Assembly: GCF_015558675.1 (NCBI RefSeq)
Contig: NZ_JADMOL010000011.1
Span: forward strand, 1 to 64,000
Direction: 5' to 3'
Length of the DNA: 64,000 nt
Origin: Paenibacillus sp. 1001270B_150601_E10
GTDB taxonomy: Bacteria; Bacillota; Bacilli; Paenibacillales; Paenibacillaceae
Both the position numbers and the translations under genes were made by a program. This document shows positions 8,720-17,959 of the stretch, one piece after another. The stretch's first letter is position 1, and the number at the start of each line of letters is the position of its first letter. Under the pieces are notes generated by a model that had not been told where the DNA came from, did no database searches, and saw only the letters and a program-made list of their open reading frames with translations.

Positions 8720-9835
8720 TTACTTCGTCAGAAGCATTTCCGTATCTTTGTGGAAAAATAATGCCTTTTCCATGTTCACTGCAGCTGTAACTGTGCTGCC
8801 ATCCTCACTGTGAAACCCTTCGCTTGCGCGAGCGACTAGCGGACGCTCCTGCTTGATATCAATGTGATAATAGCGATCTGAACCGACAAACTCGTTGAAC
8901 TGAAGAACGCCTGGAATGACAGCCGTAGAAGCCTCTATACGGTGCGGTTCAAAGCTCATATGCTCTGGACGTATGCCCATCATGATCGCACGATCTAGGA
9001 GATTATGCTTGCGCAGCATGCTCTGATGCTCAGGTATCAAGGTAAGCGCAAAGCGATTCGTATGGAATTGCAGCTGACCGTCTCGCTCCTGAAGCTTGCC
9101 TTCGATAAAGTTCATTGGCGGATTGCCGATAAAGTTCGCAACGAACATATTTACTGGCTTGTTGTAGATCATTTCTGGGGAATCCACTTGCTGAATCAGT
9201 CCGCGATTCATCACAACGACGCGATCCCCCATCGTCATTGCCTCGATCTGATCATGCGTAACATAGATGGTTGTAACTTCAATCTTGCGATGCAAATTAA
9301 TAATTTCCGAACGCATCTGCACCCGAAGCTTCGCGTCGAGGTTAGAAAGTGGCTCATCCATGAGGAATACCTGCGGTGTACGCACGATAGCTCGACCAAG
9401 CGCAACCCGCTGCCGCTGTCCCCCGGAGAGCTCTCTTGGCTTCCGATCCAAGAAATTCTCAATCTCAAGCACTCGCGCCGCACGCTTCAGCGCTAGGTCG
9501 ATCTCATGCTTTGGCAGCTTCCTTAGACGAAGACCAAAAGCAATATTCTCATAAACGCTCATATTGGGATAAAGCGCATAATTCTGAAACACCATGGAAA
9601 TGTCTCGATCCTTTGGAGGTATATCATTGACGAGCGTGTCACCAATATATATTTCGCCATCGGATACGTCCTCTAAGCCTGCCAGCATGCGAAGCGTGGT
9701 GGACTTCCCGCATCCCGATGGGCCAACGAGTACGATGAATTCTGTATCTTCCACGCTTAGATTGAAATCGCTTACAGCAATCTCTTTGTATTTCCCATAA
9801 CGTTTATAAACCTGATTAAACAGAATATTGGCCAT
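8720..9835 (-). CDS. ABC transporter ATP-binding protein, MsmX/UgpC type
   Basis: 371 residues. The Walker A motif GPSGCGKST is at 38-46, the Q-loop is in SMVFQNYALYP, the signature LSGGQRQR is near 136, Walker B is in VFLMDEPLSNLDA and the H-loop is in YVTHDQIEA. The C-terminal 130 residues form the TOBE-type regulatory domain of the sugar (CUT1) class. It energises import through the two permeases of the operon. It is the first gene of the operon, preceded by AGGGAT at a suitable distance. MsmX-type ATPases often serve several sugar importers and are encoded alone; here one is in the operon itself, which suggests a dedicated partner, though sharing is possible. Confidence 0.93.
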   Translation of the reverse strand: MANILFNQVYKRYGKYKEIAVSDFNLSVEDTEFIVLVGPSGCGKSTTLRMLAGLEDVSDGEIYIGDTLVNDIPPKDRDISMVFQNYALYPNMSVYENIAFGLRLRKLPKHEIDLALKRAARVLEIENFLDRKPRELSGGQRQRVALGRAIVRTPQVFLMDEPLSNLDAKLRVQMRSEIINLHRKIEVTTIYVTHDQIEAMTMGDRVVVMNRGLIQQVDSPEMIYNKPVNMFVANFIGNPPMNFIEGKLQERDGQLQFHTNRFALTLIPEHQSMLRKHNLLDRAIMMGIRPEHMSFEPHRIEASTAVIPGVLQFNEFVGSDRYYHIDIKQERPLVARASEGFHSEDGSTVTAAVNMEKALFFHKDTEMLLTK

Positions 9836-10223
9836 TGCGATCCCTCCCGAGTTTATAGCTATTGTACTTGGGGGGGTGTTAATTTGGTGTTAAAAAAGAT
9901 TAAAGCGATTCAACCCTACTAAAATCGCATCCTGTATTGTTAGAAATAAAATTGAGAATAGAGTAAGGATGGAAATACTGATCGATTGTGATATTTGGAA
10001 AATGAAAAGAACTCTACTAAGGAAATATCGTTTGGTAGACGAAGGATAGCAAGCGACCGCGATTCAAAGCGTACCTATAGTCTCCTAGATGGATTCTTAT
10101 TGCCTAGGCCAATTGTTAATGCAATCAAAAATATAGGGGGAACTCATCGATTAGATTTGATTAGCTATCATTGCATTTGGATGTTATTGACCCGGAATAA
10201 TAGATGAATGCGTCGCAAAAACA
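9836..10223. other. AT-rich intergenic region upstream of the sugar-type ABC operon
   Basis: No credible gene here. It must hold the promoter of the operon starting at 9835. On the minus strand there are a TACAAT at 9866-9861 and two direct copies of TTAACACC (9893-9886 and 9882-9875) spaced 11 bases apart, followed by a run of seven C. No -35 hexamer with good spacing was found, so the repeats may be an activator or repressor site. The rest shows no structure that I can name. Confidence 0.5.
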
Positions 10224-10255
10224 AAAAGCGCAAGTCCTCAGGGACTTGCGCTTTT
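10224..10255 (-). terminator. Rho-independent terminator of the opp operon
   Basis: A 14-bp perfect stem (AAAAGCGCAAGTCC with its complement) closes a 4-base loop. On the minus strand it is followed by TTTTTGTTTTT. It lies 80 bases after the stop codon of the last opp gene. Confidence 0.9.
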
Positions 10256-10335
10256 GCAATATGCATTCATAGATGTGAGTAAGGTCTCGGCAGTAGAACC
10301 CTTACCTCTCGATCTATTCAATATAAGTGATAGAA

Positions 10336-11310
10336 TTAGAACTCGCCAGCAAAGTGACAAGCAACAAAGTGATTGCTTCCTGCATCCTTATATTCCGGTA
10401 TTTGCTGCTTGCAAATATCTTTTGCAAATGGACAGCGAGTATGGAATTTGCAGCCAGATGGTGGGTTCGCCGGGCTCGGGATATCCCCTTGCAGCACGAT
10501 ACGCTCAGGCTTCTTCGTTGGGTCCGGCACTGGAACCGCAGACAGCAATGCCTTTGTATACGGGTGCAATGGATTACTGAACAATTCATCGCGAGAAGCC
10601 ATCTCAACCATGGAGCCAAGGTACATCACACCTACACGGTTGCACAAATGCTCAACAACGGACAAGTCATGGGAAATGAACAAGTACGTCAAATCATTCT
10701 GCTCTTGCAGATCAGAAAGCAAGTTGATGATCTGTGCTTGAATCGATACGTCAAGTGCCGATACGGGCTCATCCAACACCATGAATTCAGGCTTCAGGAT
10801 TAAGGAGCGAGCAATACCGATACGTTGGCGCTGACCACCTGAGAACTCATGCGGGTAGCGATCAATATGGTAAGGCGCAAGACCGCAGATCGACAAGATT
10901 TCCTTTACACGATCGCGAACCTCAGATTTTGAAACGATGCCATGATCGACGAGTGCTTCACCAATCGCTTCTCCAACCTTAATACGAGGGTTCAAGGAGC
11001 TGTATGGATCTTGGAAGACAAGCTGAATCTTCGGACGCATTGCACGAAGCTCTTTCTTGTTCAAGCTGTGCAGGTCTGTACCTTTAAACGCTACAGAGCC
11101 GCCGCTCTTCTCAAGCAAGCGAAGGACAGTACGACCAGTCGTAGACTTGCCGCAGCCGGACTCACCTACAAGTCCTAATGCTTCCCCTTTGTTCAATGAG
11201 AAGGAAACGCCGTCAACTGCTTTGACATGGCCAATCGTTCTTTGGAATACACCGCCTGTGATAGGGAAGTATTTTTTTAGGTCTTTAACTTCAATTAATG
11301 GCTGAGTCAT
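10336..11310 (-). CDS. oppF: Oligopeptide/dipeptide ABC transporter ATPase, OppF/DppF type
   Basis: 324 residues. Walker A is GESGCGKSTTG near 50, the signature is SGGQRQRIGIARSL near 157 and Walker B is FMVLDEPVSALD. The C-terminal oligopeptide-importer extension (HPYTKALLSAVPVPDP) is followed by a Cys-containing segment (GCKFHTRCPFAKDICKQQ), typical of Opp/Dpp ATPases. It pairs with the OppD-type ATPase encoded directly upstream with no spacer. Last gene of the operon. The choice of opp over dpp names is by family only; substrate size cannot be read from sequence. Confidence 0.92.
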   Translation of the reverse strand: MTQPLIEVKDLKKYFPITGGVFQRTIGHVKAVDGVSFSLNKGEALGLVGESGCGKSTTGRTVLRLLEKSGGSVAFKGTDLHSLNKKELRAMRPKIQLVFQDPYSSLNPRIKVGEAIGEALVDHGIVSKSEVRDRVKEILSICGLAPYHIDRYPHEFSGGQRQRIGIARSLILKPEFMVLDEPVSALDVSIQAQIINLLSDLQEQNDLTYLFISHDLSVVEHLCNRVGVMYLGSMVEMASRDELFSNPLHPYTKALLSAVPVPDPTKKPERIVLQGDIPSPANPPSGCKFHTRCPFAKDICKQQIPEYKDAGSNHFVACHFAGEF

Positions 11311-12288
11311 TTACTTCCCCTCCTTATCGTACAGCCAGCAAGCCGTCTTATGTTTATTGTCATAAATATTAAGATCAGGCTGCTTCTGCACGCAAATTTC
11401 CATGCAGTGCTCGCAACGATCGTTAAAGTAGCAGTTGTCTCCGAGCTCAACAGGGTTTGGTACTTGTCCAGGAATCGTGTATAAGCGAGCTTGACGGTCG
11501 CTTATAACCGGCTTCGCTTTGAGCAAGCCTTGTGTGTAAGGATGCTTTGGATTGCTGAACAATTCGTTTACTGGAGCTTCTTCAATGACTTTACCTGCAT
11601 ACATGACGACAACATGGTCCGCCATCTCCGCCACGACACCAAGGTCATGCGTAATCATCATGATTGCCGTATTGAATTCCTTTTTGATATCGCGCATCAG
11701 ATCCAAGATCTGCGCTTGAATTGTAACGTCCAAGGCTGTCGTAGGCTCATCCGCGATGAGCAGCTTAGGATCGCAGCTAAGTGCGATCGCGATCATGATA
11801 CGCTGACGCATGCCCCCTGACAATTCATGGGGATAAGAGTCGTAGATCTTCGCTGCGCGAGGAATGCCTACCAACTCAATTAGCTGAATCGCTTTCTTCT
11901 TTGCATCCTGCTTCGACAGCTTTTTGTGAATGCGAAGCGGCTCAGCAATTTGATGACCAATGGTCAGTACAGGGTTCAATGAAGACATTGGATCCTGGAA
12001 GATCATCGCGATTTCGTTTCCACGAAGATAGCGCATTTCACGTTCTTTTAGTTTAAGAAGGTCTTCACCTTTATATAGTATCTCTCCGCCAACAATCTTA
12101 CCGGGTGCAGCGACCAAACGCATAAGGGACATAGCTGTAACACTCTTGCCGCAGCCAGATTCACCTACAACGCAAAGCGTTTCTCCTTCACGAATAGAGA
12201 AGCTTACGTCATTTACCGCCTTGACCACACCAGAGCCTGTATAGAAGTTGGTACGAAGATTGCGGAATTCGATTAAATTGTTTGACAT
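11311..12288 (-). CDS. oppD: Oligopeptide/dipeptide ABC transporter ATPase, OppD/DppD type
   Basis: 325 residues. Walker A is GESGCGKSVTA, the signature is LSGGMRQRIMIAIAL (the GM variant usual in OppD/DppD) and Walker B is LLIADEPTTALD. The C-terminus has HPYTQGLLKAKP and a Cys cluster (NCYFNDRCEHCMEIC), which in this subfamily can be associated with an iron-sulfur cluster. It begins 8 bases after the OppC-type permease gene and abuts oppF. It forms a heterodimeric ATPase with OppF on the cytoplasmic face of the importer. Confidence 0.93.
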   Translation of the reverse strand: MSNNLIEFRNLRTNFYTGSGVVKAVNDVSFSIREGETLCVVGESGCGKSVTAMSLMRLVAAPGKIVGGEILYKGEDLLKLKEREMRYLRGNEIAMIFQDPMSSLNPVLTIGHQIAEPLRIHKKLSKQDAKKKAIQLIELVGIPRAAKIYDSYPHELSGGMRQRIMIAIALSCDPKLLIADEPTTALDVTIQAQILDLMRDIKKEFNTAIMMITHDLGVVAEMADHVVVMYAGKVIEEAPVNELFSNPKHPYTQGLLKAKPVISDRQARLYTIPGQVPNPVELGDNCYFNDRCEHCMEICVQKQPDLNIYDNKHKTACWLYDKEGK

Positions 12289-12296
12289 ATCTATCC

Positions 12297-13229
12297 CTAC
12301 CTCTTCGACTTAGACTTAGGATCGAATGCATCACGCAGTGCATCCCCGACAAAGTTAAAGGACATAACGGTGATAAACACACATACACCCGGTGGAATCC
12401 AGAGCCACGGGCGCTTCTGGAAATCAATCAAGTTGTTTGCCGCGGAAATCATATTCCCCCAAGATGGTGTCGGAGGAACAACCCCAAGACCCAAATAACT
12501 GAGTACGGATTCCATCAAGATTGCGCCACCAACAGCTAGCGTTGCGTTAACGATAATGATTGGAATCGTATTCGGAAGCAAGTGACGTAAGATCTTTTTA
12601 GAGTCTCGAAGACCCAAGGATTCCGCTGCCTGCATGAATTCCTGCTCACGCAAGCTCAAGATTTGTCCGCGTACGAGACGCGCAAGGCCTGGCCAACTTA
12701 AAATACCAAGCAAGAACATAACAATATAGATACGCTCTGACGGTGGAACCTTCCAATCGGAAAGGATACTACCAAGAATAATAAGCAATGGCAAAGATGG
12801 AATAGACATCATAATGTCAATGATTCGCATGATGATCGTATCGACCCACCCGCGATAGAAACCAGCAATAGCACCGAGGAGGCTACCGATGGAAACCGAT
12901 ACCATCATGGCAACAAAACCTACCAATAGCGAGATTCGACCCGCTAACATGACGCGCAACAAGATGTCTCGACCTAAATTATCTGTACCTAGCCAATGAG
13001 CTGCAGAGGGAGCCTTGTTGCCGTTGCGAATATTCAAGGTATCTATCGTATAAGGCGATAATAAAGGACCAACAAAACAAATAATAAACATGAGCACCAG
13101 CATAACGATACCAAAGATCGCAAGCTTGCTTTGACGCACTTGGCGGAAAGCAAGCGCCCAAGGAGAGGCGGATTTTTCCTTTTGCCCACCTGCTTGTGCT
13201 ACATTTGCATTAACTGTAACTTGGGACAC
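12297..13229 (-). CDS. oppC: Oligopeptide/dipeptide ABC transporter permease, OppC/DppC type
   Basis: 310 residues. A cytoplasmic N-terminus of about 35 residues leads into the first helix (LAIFGIVMLVLMFIICFVGPLL). The OppC signature HWLGTDNLGRDILLRVMLAGRISL lies around 80. The EAA loop is QAAESLGLRDSKKILRHLLPN. It forms the translocation pore with the OppB-type subunit encoded 15 bases upstream. Confidence 0.93.
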   Translation of the reverse strand: MSQVTVNANVAQAGGQKEKSASPWALAFRQVRQSKLAIFGIVMLVLMFIICFVGPLLSPYTIDTLNIRNGNKAPSAAHWLGTDNLGRDILLRVMLAGRISLLVGFVAMMVSVSIGSLLGAIAGFYRGWVDTIIMRIIDIMMSIPSLPLLIILGSILSDWKVPPSERIYIVMFLLGILSWPGLARLVRGQILSLREQEFMQAAESLGLRDSKKILRHLLPNTIPIIIVNATLAVGGAILMESVLSYLGLGVVPPTPSWGNMISAANNLIDFQKRPWLWIPPGVCVFITVMSFNFVGDALRDAFDPKSKSKR

Positions 13230-13244
13230 ATGAATTTCTCCTTT

Positions 13245-14201
13245 CTATTTCAGACGTACGCGAGGGTCTACCAGTCCATATAACGTATCGGCTAGCAAAT
13301 TCCCTAATACGGTTAGGAATGATAGGAACATCAAGTATCCCATGAGCAGGAAGTAGTCACGGAAGTTTAGTGCGTCTAAATATACGCGACCAATACCCGG
13401 CCAGTTAAAGATTTTCTCTGTAATCATTGCTCCAGAGAACAATGCAGGAAGCTCAAATCCAAGCAGCGTGATTGCTGGAATCAATGCATTACGCAATGCA
13501 TGCTTGAAAATAACCGTACTCTCTTTTACACCTTTGGCACGAGCAGTACGAATATAGTCCTGGTTGACGATATCGAGCATGCTTGTACGGAAATAACGAG
13601 TAAGACCGCCAACACCAAGCGCGGTTAGTACCGTTACCGGTAAGATCATATGTTCCAACAAGTCAAATACCTTCGCAAATCCTGTTGCACTACTTCCTGT
13701 TGTATACATACCTCCAACAGGTGCCCAGCCCATATCGACCGCAATAAACTTAATGGCTAGCAACCCTAGGAAGAACGAAGGAAGAGACATCAATCCGAAA
13801 ACAATAAACGTTATAATTCCGTCATACAAGGAATACTTCTTGATTGCTGAAAACACACCAATAAATATGGCGATAATCCAAGTAAAGATCATGGAGAATG
13901 CTGCAACGATTACCGAGTTCCAAATATAACGGTCAATAACGGTCGTTACTTCCACCTTGTGTTGGAAGGAATATCCGAAATCTCCTTTAAGTGCATTGGA
14001 TGCCCATATAAAATAACGCTCGGTTGTAGGCTTGTCCAAACCGTGAATTTTCTTCAACTCTGCCGCACGCTCAGCGGATATCGTCTGGTTCGAATCGATG
14101 AAGTTACCTGGAACCATGGAGAAAACGCTAAATAGGATGATCGAAACCCCAAGCAAGGTCGGAATCATCTGCAAAATGCGCCGGACGAGAAACTGTTTCA
14201 T
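13245..14201 (-). CDS. oppB: Oligopeptide/dipeptide ABC transporter permease, OppB/DppB type
   Basis: 318 residues with six membrane helices and the N-terminal motif of the family (FLVRRILQMIPTLLGVSIILF). The EAA loop is RTARAKGVKESTVIFKHALRNALIP. It is the first permease gene after the binding protein, separated from it by a 100-base spacer with a hairpin. An AGGAGGAATATTT stretch just before the ATG gives a good ribosome site. Confidence 0.93.
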   Translation of the reverse strand: MKQFLVRRILQMIPTLLGVSIILFSVFSMVPGNFIDSNQTISAERAAELKKIHGLDKPTTERYFIWASNALKGDFGYSFQHKVEVTTVIDRYIWNSVIVAAFSMIFTWIIAIFIGVFSAIKKYSLYDGIITFIVFGLMSLPSFFLGLLAIKFIAVDMGWAPVGGMYTTGSSATGFAKVFDLLEHMILPVTVLTALGVGGLTRYFRTSMLDIVNQDYIRTARAKGVKESTVIFKHALRNALIPAITLLGFELPALFSGAMITEKIFNWPGIGRVYLDALNFRDYFLLMGYLMFLSFLTVLGNLLADTLYGLVDPRVRLK

Positions 14202-14228
14202 AAATATTCCTCCTAGCTACATATAAAC

Positions 14229-14261
14229 CCAATGCTCAGCCACAACAGGGCTGAGCATTGG
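14229..14261 (-). terminator. Intercistronic hairpin between oppA and oppB
   Basis: A 13-bp perfect stem (CCAATGCTCAGCC with its complement) has a 7-base loop. The minus strand then reads GTTTATATG, so there is no real U-run. Such hairpins after a binding-protein gene commonly act as partial terminators or protect the upstream mRNA, giving more binding protein than permease. That role is inference. Confidence 0.6.
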
Positions 14262-14301
14262 ACAGACATGAAAGACTGTTAATGATGAAGTTATCTTATG
14301 A

Positions 14302-16053
14302 TTATTGAACCTCGATCACGTTCAAATCAGATGTGAATTCTTTGTAAGGAGAAAGATCAAATCCTTTGATGCGGTTGTTGATCGACCACATATCCGAACG
14401 TTGGTACAAGTAGATGTATGGAAGATCTGTATTCATCTCTTGATAGATTTGCTTGAACAGTTCTTTGCGCTTCTCTTGGTCTACAGTAGATCCTGTTTGC
14501 TTGAAGAGATCATCAAGCTTAGTGTTAGAGTAGCCGATATCGTTTTGGGATCCGCCAGTCATATATACGTTTTGCATGGACTGTGGATCTGGAGTCAAGC
14601 CCCAAGCCATGAACAGCATATCGAAGTCGCCTTTTTTACGCTTGTCGATAACTGCGTTGAAGTCCATTTGCTCAGCTACGAATTCAATACCAAGCTCTTT
14701 ATAGTTCGCAGTTGCGATTGGAATGATCGCGTCATTCACTGGGTTTGGAGAAGTTGCAGCAAAGTTGATTTTGAACTTCACGCCATCTTTTTCACGGATG
14801 CCGTCAGCACCTGGTACCCAGCCAGCTTCATCCAACAATTGTTTTGCTTTTTCAAGATCAAACTCATACTTTTCGATACCTTCATCAGTGTAAGACCATG
14901 AAAGGTCGGACTGAGGAACGTTAATTACTTTTGCGTAGCCTTGGTATACAGCATCAACGATTTGTGTACGATCCAAGCCATATGTCAACGCTTGACGAAC
15001 CTTAGGATCTTTGAACTTCGGATCGTTGTGGTTCATCGCGATGTAGCCATAGCCATTTGTAGGGAAAATTTGTGTATCCAAGAATCCCATCGCTTTAATG
15101 TCTTCGACTTGATCTTTAGATGCTGTTGGGAAGTCCATATCCGTTTCACCTGTTTGCAGGTTGGATACCAATGTTTCCTCTGTTGTCACTTTGTAGATCA
15201 AGTTTTTCACTTTTGGTGCGCCTGCATAGTAATCAGGGTTTGCTTCCATTACGATTTCTTGCCCTGGAGCAAACTTCTTCAATGTATATGCACCGTTGCC
15301 AAGTGGTGTTGTAAATGTGTCTTTCATATAACCCAAGTTACCTTGCTTGTAGTCCTTGCCATAGTAGTGCTCAGGAATAACGCCGGAGCCTAATGTTGCA
15401 AGTGCCAATGGGTTAACGGATTCCATTGTGAATTCAATCGTTTTGTCGTTTACTACTTTGATACCGGAGATGGAAGTTGCTTTGCCATCTTTATAATCTT
15501 GTCCGCCTTTGATAGGTGCGGATTGCATAACGTCTGTTGGACCGTCATAAGAGCTATCGAACAACAATGTTCTGGAGAACGCGATGTCTTTAGCTGTTAC
15601 TGGCGTGCCATCAGTCCACTTAATGCCGTCTTTCAACGTGAACGTATATGTCAAACCATCTTCAGACACTTTGTAATCTGCCATTTGTGGAGAATAAGAT
15701 CCGTCCTTCTCGATCTTAACCAAGGAATCGAACAATGCTTCAGTTACATACATGTCGTATCTGGATTCTGCAAAAAGCGGGTTGAAGATACCGCTTGGAG
15801 CAGTCATACCGATAATGACAGTGTCTTTACGGTTTGTAGCTGCAGCTGGGTTCTTGCTAGGATCTGTAGCAGCGATTGTACCATTAGTGATGATTTCATC
15901 ACTTCCGCCTTCATTCGTTGTACCTTCAGAAGAGCTGGAGTTCGTGCTGCCGCCATTGTCCGAAGAGTTAGCAGAGTCGTTGCCACCGCATGCTGACAAT
16001 ACCAATGTCAATGCGAGCATAAGACTCAATACGGTTAATAGTCTCTTTTTCAC
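14302..16053 (-). CDS. oppA: Peptide ABC transporter substrate-binding lipoprotein, family 5
   Basis: 583 residues from a GTG start at 16053, chosen because AGGGGG lies seven bases upstream and the signal peptide begins there (KKRLLTVLSLMLALTLVLSACGG). An upstream ATG at 16092 would add 13 residues without a ribosome site. The lipobox LSAC predicts lipidation at Cys 22. A Ser/Asn/Gly-rich linker of about 40 residues precedes the family 5 (Opp/Dpp) fold, which starts near VIIGMTAPSGIFNPLFAESRYD. The motif GNGAYTLKKFAPGQEIVMEANPDYYAG is typical of peptide-binding proteins. It is the first gene of the operon and delivers peptides to OppBCDF. Confidence 0.93.
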   Translation of the reverse strand: MKKRLLTVLSLMLALTLVLSACGGNDSANSSDNGGSTNSSSSEGTTNEGGSDEIITNGTIAATDPSKNPAAATNRKDTVIIGMTAPSGIFNPLFAESRYDMYVTEALFDSLVKIEKDGSYSPQMADYKVSEDGLTYTFTLKDGIKWTDGTPVTAKDIAFSRTLLFDSSYDGPTDVMQSAPIKGGQDYKDGKATSISGIKVVNDKTIEFTMESVNPLALATLGSGVIPEHYYGKDYKQGNLGYMKDTFTTPLGNGAYTLKKFAPGQEIVMEANPDYYAGAPKVKNLIYKVTTEETLVSNLQTGETDMDFPTASKDQVEDIKAMGFLDTQIFPTNGYGYIAMNHNDPKFKDPKVRQALTYGLDRTQIVDAVYQGYAKVINVPQSDLSWSYTDEGIEKYEFDLEKAKQLLDEAGWVPGADGIREKDGVKFKINFAATSPNPVNDAIIPIATANYKELGIEFVAEQMDFNAVIDKRKKGDFDMLFMAWGLTPDPQSMQNVYMTGGSQNDIGYSNTKLDDLFKQTGSTVDQEKRKELFKQIYQEMNTDLPYIYLYQRSDMWSINNRIKGFDLSPYKEFTSDLNVIEVQ

Positions 16054-16477
16054 GTCTTTTCCCCCTAATCGATATAAAATACATCTACCCAAACCAGACT
16101 CTATAATCTACCAATGGATTATAGAGAATATTCGGCTCGCGCTTATAGAACAGTGGTCAAATGAGTCTGTATTACAGCTGTACCATAAGCAGGAAACGAA
16201 TATTTTTCATAATACTATTATATAAATTTCGTTTTGTAAATGCCTATGTAAGGTTTCTGTTAAAATATTTTTAAGCTTCCTGATCACATTTTTTTATTGA
16301 GTTTCAACAAGTATCAAGCAATTTTTTCCTCAAAACCTCTTACCCTTTGTGGTTTTTCACCAAACGGGTAGACATTTGTTCTTTCTATAAAGACAATTGA
16401 GTAAATATGTTCTCGACTCGCGACCATTACTGAATACGATTCAAATTTTAATCACTTGCATAATGATGCATAAATAT
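16054..16477. other. AT-rich region upstream of oppA
   Basis: No gene seen. A TATAAT hexamer lies on the minus strand at 16222-16217, a possible -10 for the opp operon, but there is no good -35 at 16 to 18 bases (only AGGCAT). The leader from there to the GTG would be about 160 bases. I see no recognisable riboswitch. Confidence 0.4.
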
Positions 16478-16522
16478 AAAAACAACTCGCCAGATGTAAT
16501 AAATTACCACACCGGCGAGTTG
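16478..16522 (-). terminator. Terminator of the polysaccharide deacetylase gene
   Basis: A 9-bp stem CAACTCGCC with its complement encloses a smaller inner stem (GTAAT/ATTAC). On the minus strand it is followed by TTTTTATATTT. It lies 76 bases beyond the deacetylase stop codon. Confidence 0.8.
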
Positions 16523-16597
16523 CGAATATTGAATATGAGTTGTATGCCTAATGTTCATGGTTAGCATAGTCAAACGATAAAGATAAAATGAGTTCAC

Positions 16598-17959
16598 CTA
16601 TAGCGAAGCATTCTTAACGGACTGCTCAGCCCCATGAATAGCTGCCTCTACTTCGTGAGCAGAGAAATGATACCCTGGACCATAGCGCTTCATCAGATAA
16701 TCAGTAGACATGACAATTGTCTTAGGGACAAGCTGATTTGCTTGCTGGCGCAATCGGTTCTGGCCCATTGGATGAATCACTCTCATCAATACCTTCAGGT
16801 ATCGCTTCGTCATCCAACTGAACAGCCCCTTCGGCAGGTCGCGAATCGTAAAGCCAAATTGCTCTGGCCCCCGATGAATAAAGCTCACGCCATATAGTGC
16901 CTTTACCTGATGCAGCTCAGGATGATCTGCAACATAAGCCGCAATCTCAGGCAATGCCTTCTCAACATCTCGAATCAGCTTGATCGCAAGATGCACGTTG
17001 CTCTTCGAATGCTGGCCAATCTCATATAGATGCTGGTTGTCAAAATGAAGCTCCAGCACTTGATCTTCTCGTTGAAGCGTTACCCCATCATCCAAGGTGA
17101 TGGCATTTCCATGATAAGGTCTTGTTCTAAAATGCAGAATTGGCTTGTCATGGCTTGCTGTCTTCAAGCCAAACACCAAATGGAACAGCTTCTCGTAGCC
17201 TAGCCACAGCTTTACTGTCACTTTCTTCATCCAAGAAGGATGCATGACGTTGTATTTCTCCGTTGTTCGGATCAACTCATCGATTCGGACGCAGCGCAGC
17301 TCTTTATCCTCTGCCTCTTGAAGATAACGCTCAAGTGCGATCAGCATCTGCTTAGGTGCATCGCGATCCGCACCAAATGTAAGTCCGCAATCATGCAGAA
17401 GCAGGACCTCCCCGCCTCTTAACTTCTTGCTCATTCGCTTATACAAGCGTTCTGCTCCCAGTCTCTTTCTCCAATCGCCAAACATCGCAGACCATAAAAT
17501 AATCTGAATATGCCCAAGATTGCCGAAGTCGAATAAATTCACAATTCCCCAAGGCGGACGATAATACACCGCAGGCTTGCCGGTTATCTCCTCGATCATA
17601 CCCGAGGTCTTATGAATATGGCGCTTGACCGTCTTCGGACGCATAAGCCAATTGCTCTTGTGTACATAGTTATGGATTCCAATCAGATGGCCTTCATCAT
17701 GCATGCGCTTAATAAGCTCGGGGTGCTTCTCCGCATGGATGCCCACTACGAAGAAGGTTGCTTTTGCTTTATAAGTCTTCAACAGATCCAGCAATTTAGA
17801 TGTATAGATAGGATCTGGACCATCATCAAACGTTAAAGCGATCTCTCGTTCGGAAATTCCCTTCCGAAAGACGCGAAATCCAAAAAGACGGCTAATAAGA
17901 CCTGGGAGGAACGCATAAAACGTAAGGATATAAAACACCCACAGCAGTATGATTTCCAT
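16598..17959 (-). CDS. Membrane-anchored polysaccharide deacetylase (NodB domain) with C-terminal extension
   Basis: 453 residues from ATG 17959, chosen because GGGGA precedes it and the next residues form a membrane anchor (IILLWVFYILTFYAFLPGLI). A longer reading from 18034 adds a Lys-rich tail without a ribosome site. The NodB domain spans about 35-225: TFDDGPDP carries the catalytic Asp pair, HNYVHK supplies the metal ligands, RPPWG is motif 3 and LLHDCG is the last motif. The expected reaction is N- or O-deacetylation of cell-wall glycan. Residues about 225-453 form a second region that I cannot assign with certainty; it may match the YkoP-like domain of Bacillus. It is a single-gene unit, divergent from the AI-2E family gene. 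Confidence 0.85.
   Translation of the reverse strand: MEIILLWVFYILTFYAFLPGLISRLFGFRVFRKGISEREIALTFDDGPDPIYTSKLLDLLKTYKAKATFFVVGIHAEKHPELIKRMHDEGHLIGIHNYVHKSNWLMRPKTVKRHIHKTSGMIEEITGKPAVYYRPPWGIVNLFDFGNLGHIQIILWSAMFGDWRKRLGAERLYKRMSKKLRGGEVLLLHDCGLTFGADRDAPKQMLIALERYLQEAEDKELRCVRIDELIRTTEKYNVMHPSWMKKVTVKLWLGYEKLFHLVFGLKTASHDKPILHFRTRPYHGNAITLDDGVTLQREDQVLELHFDNQHLYEIGQHSKSNVHLAIKLIRDVEKALPEIAAYVADHPELHQVKALYGVSFIHRGPEQFGFTIRDLPKGLFSWMTKRYLKVLMRVIHPMGQNRLRQQANQLVPKTIVMSTDYLMKRYGPGYHFSAHEVEAAIHGAEQSVKNASL

Noticed and set aside
9995-10207. Plus-strand 70-codon frame in the gap before the opp operon
   Set aside because: No ribosome site, unnatural composition and no motif; treated as noncoding.
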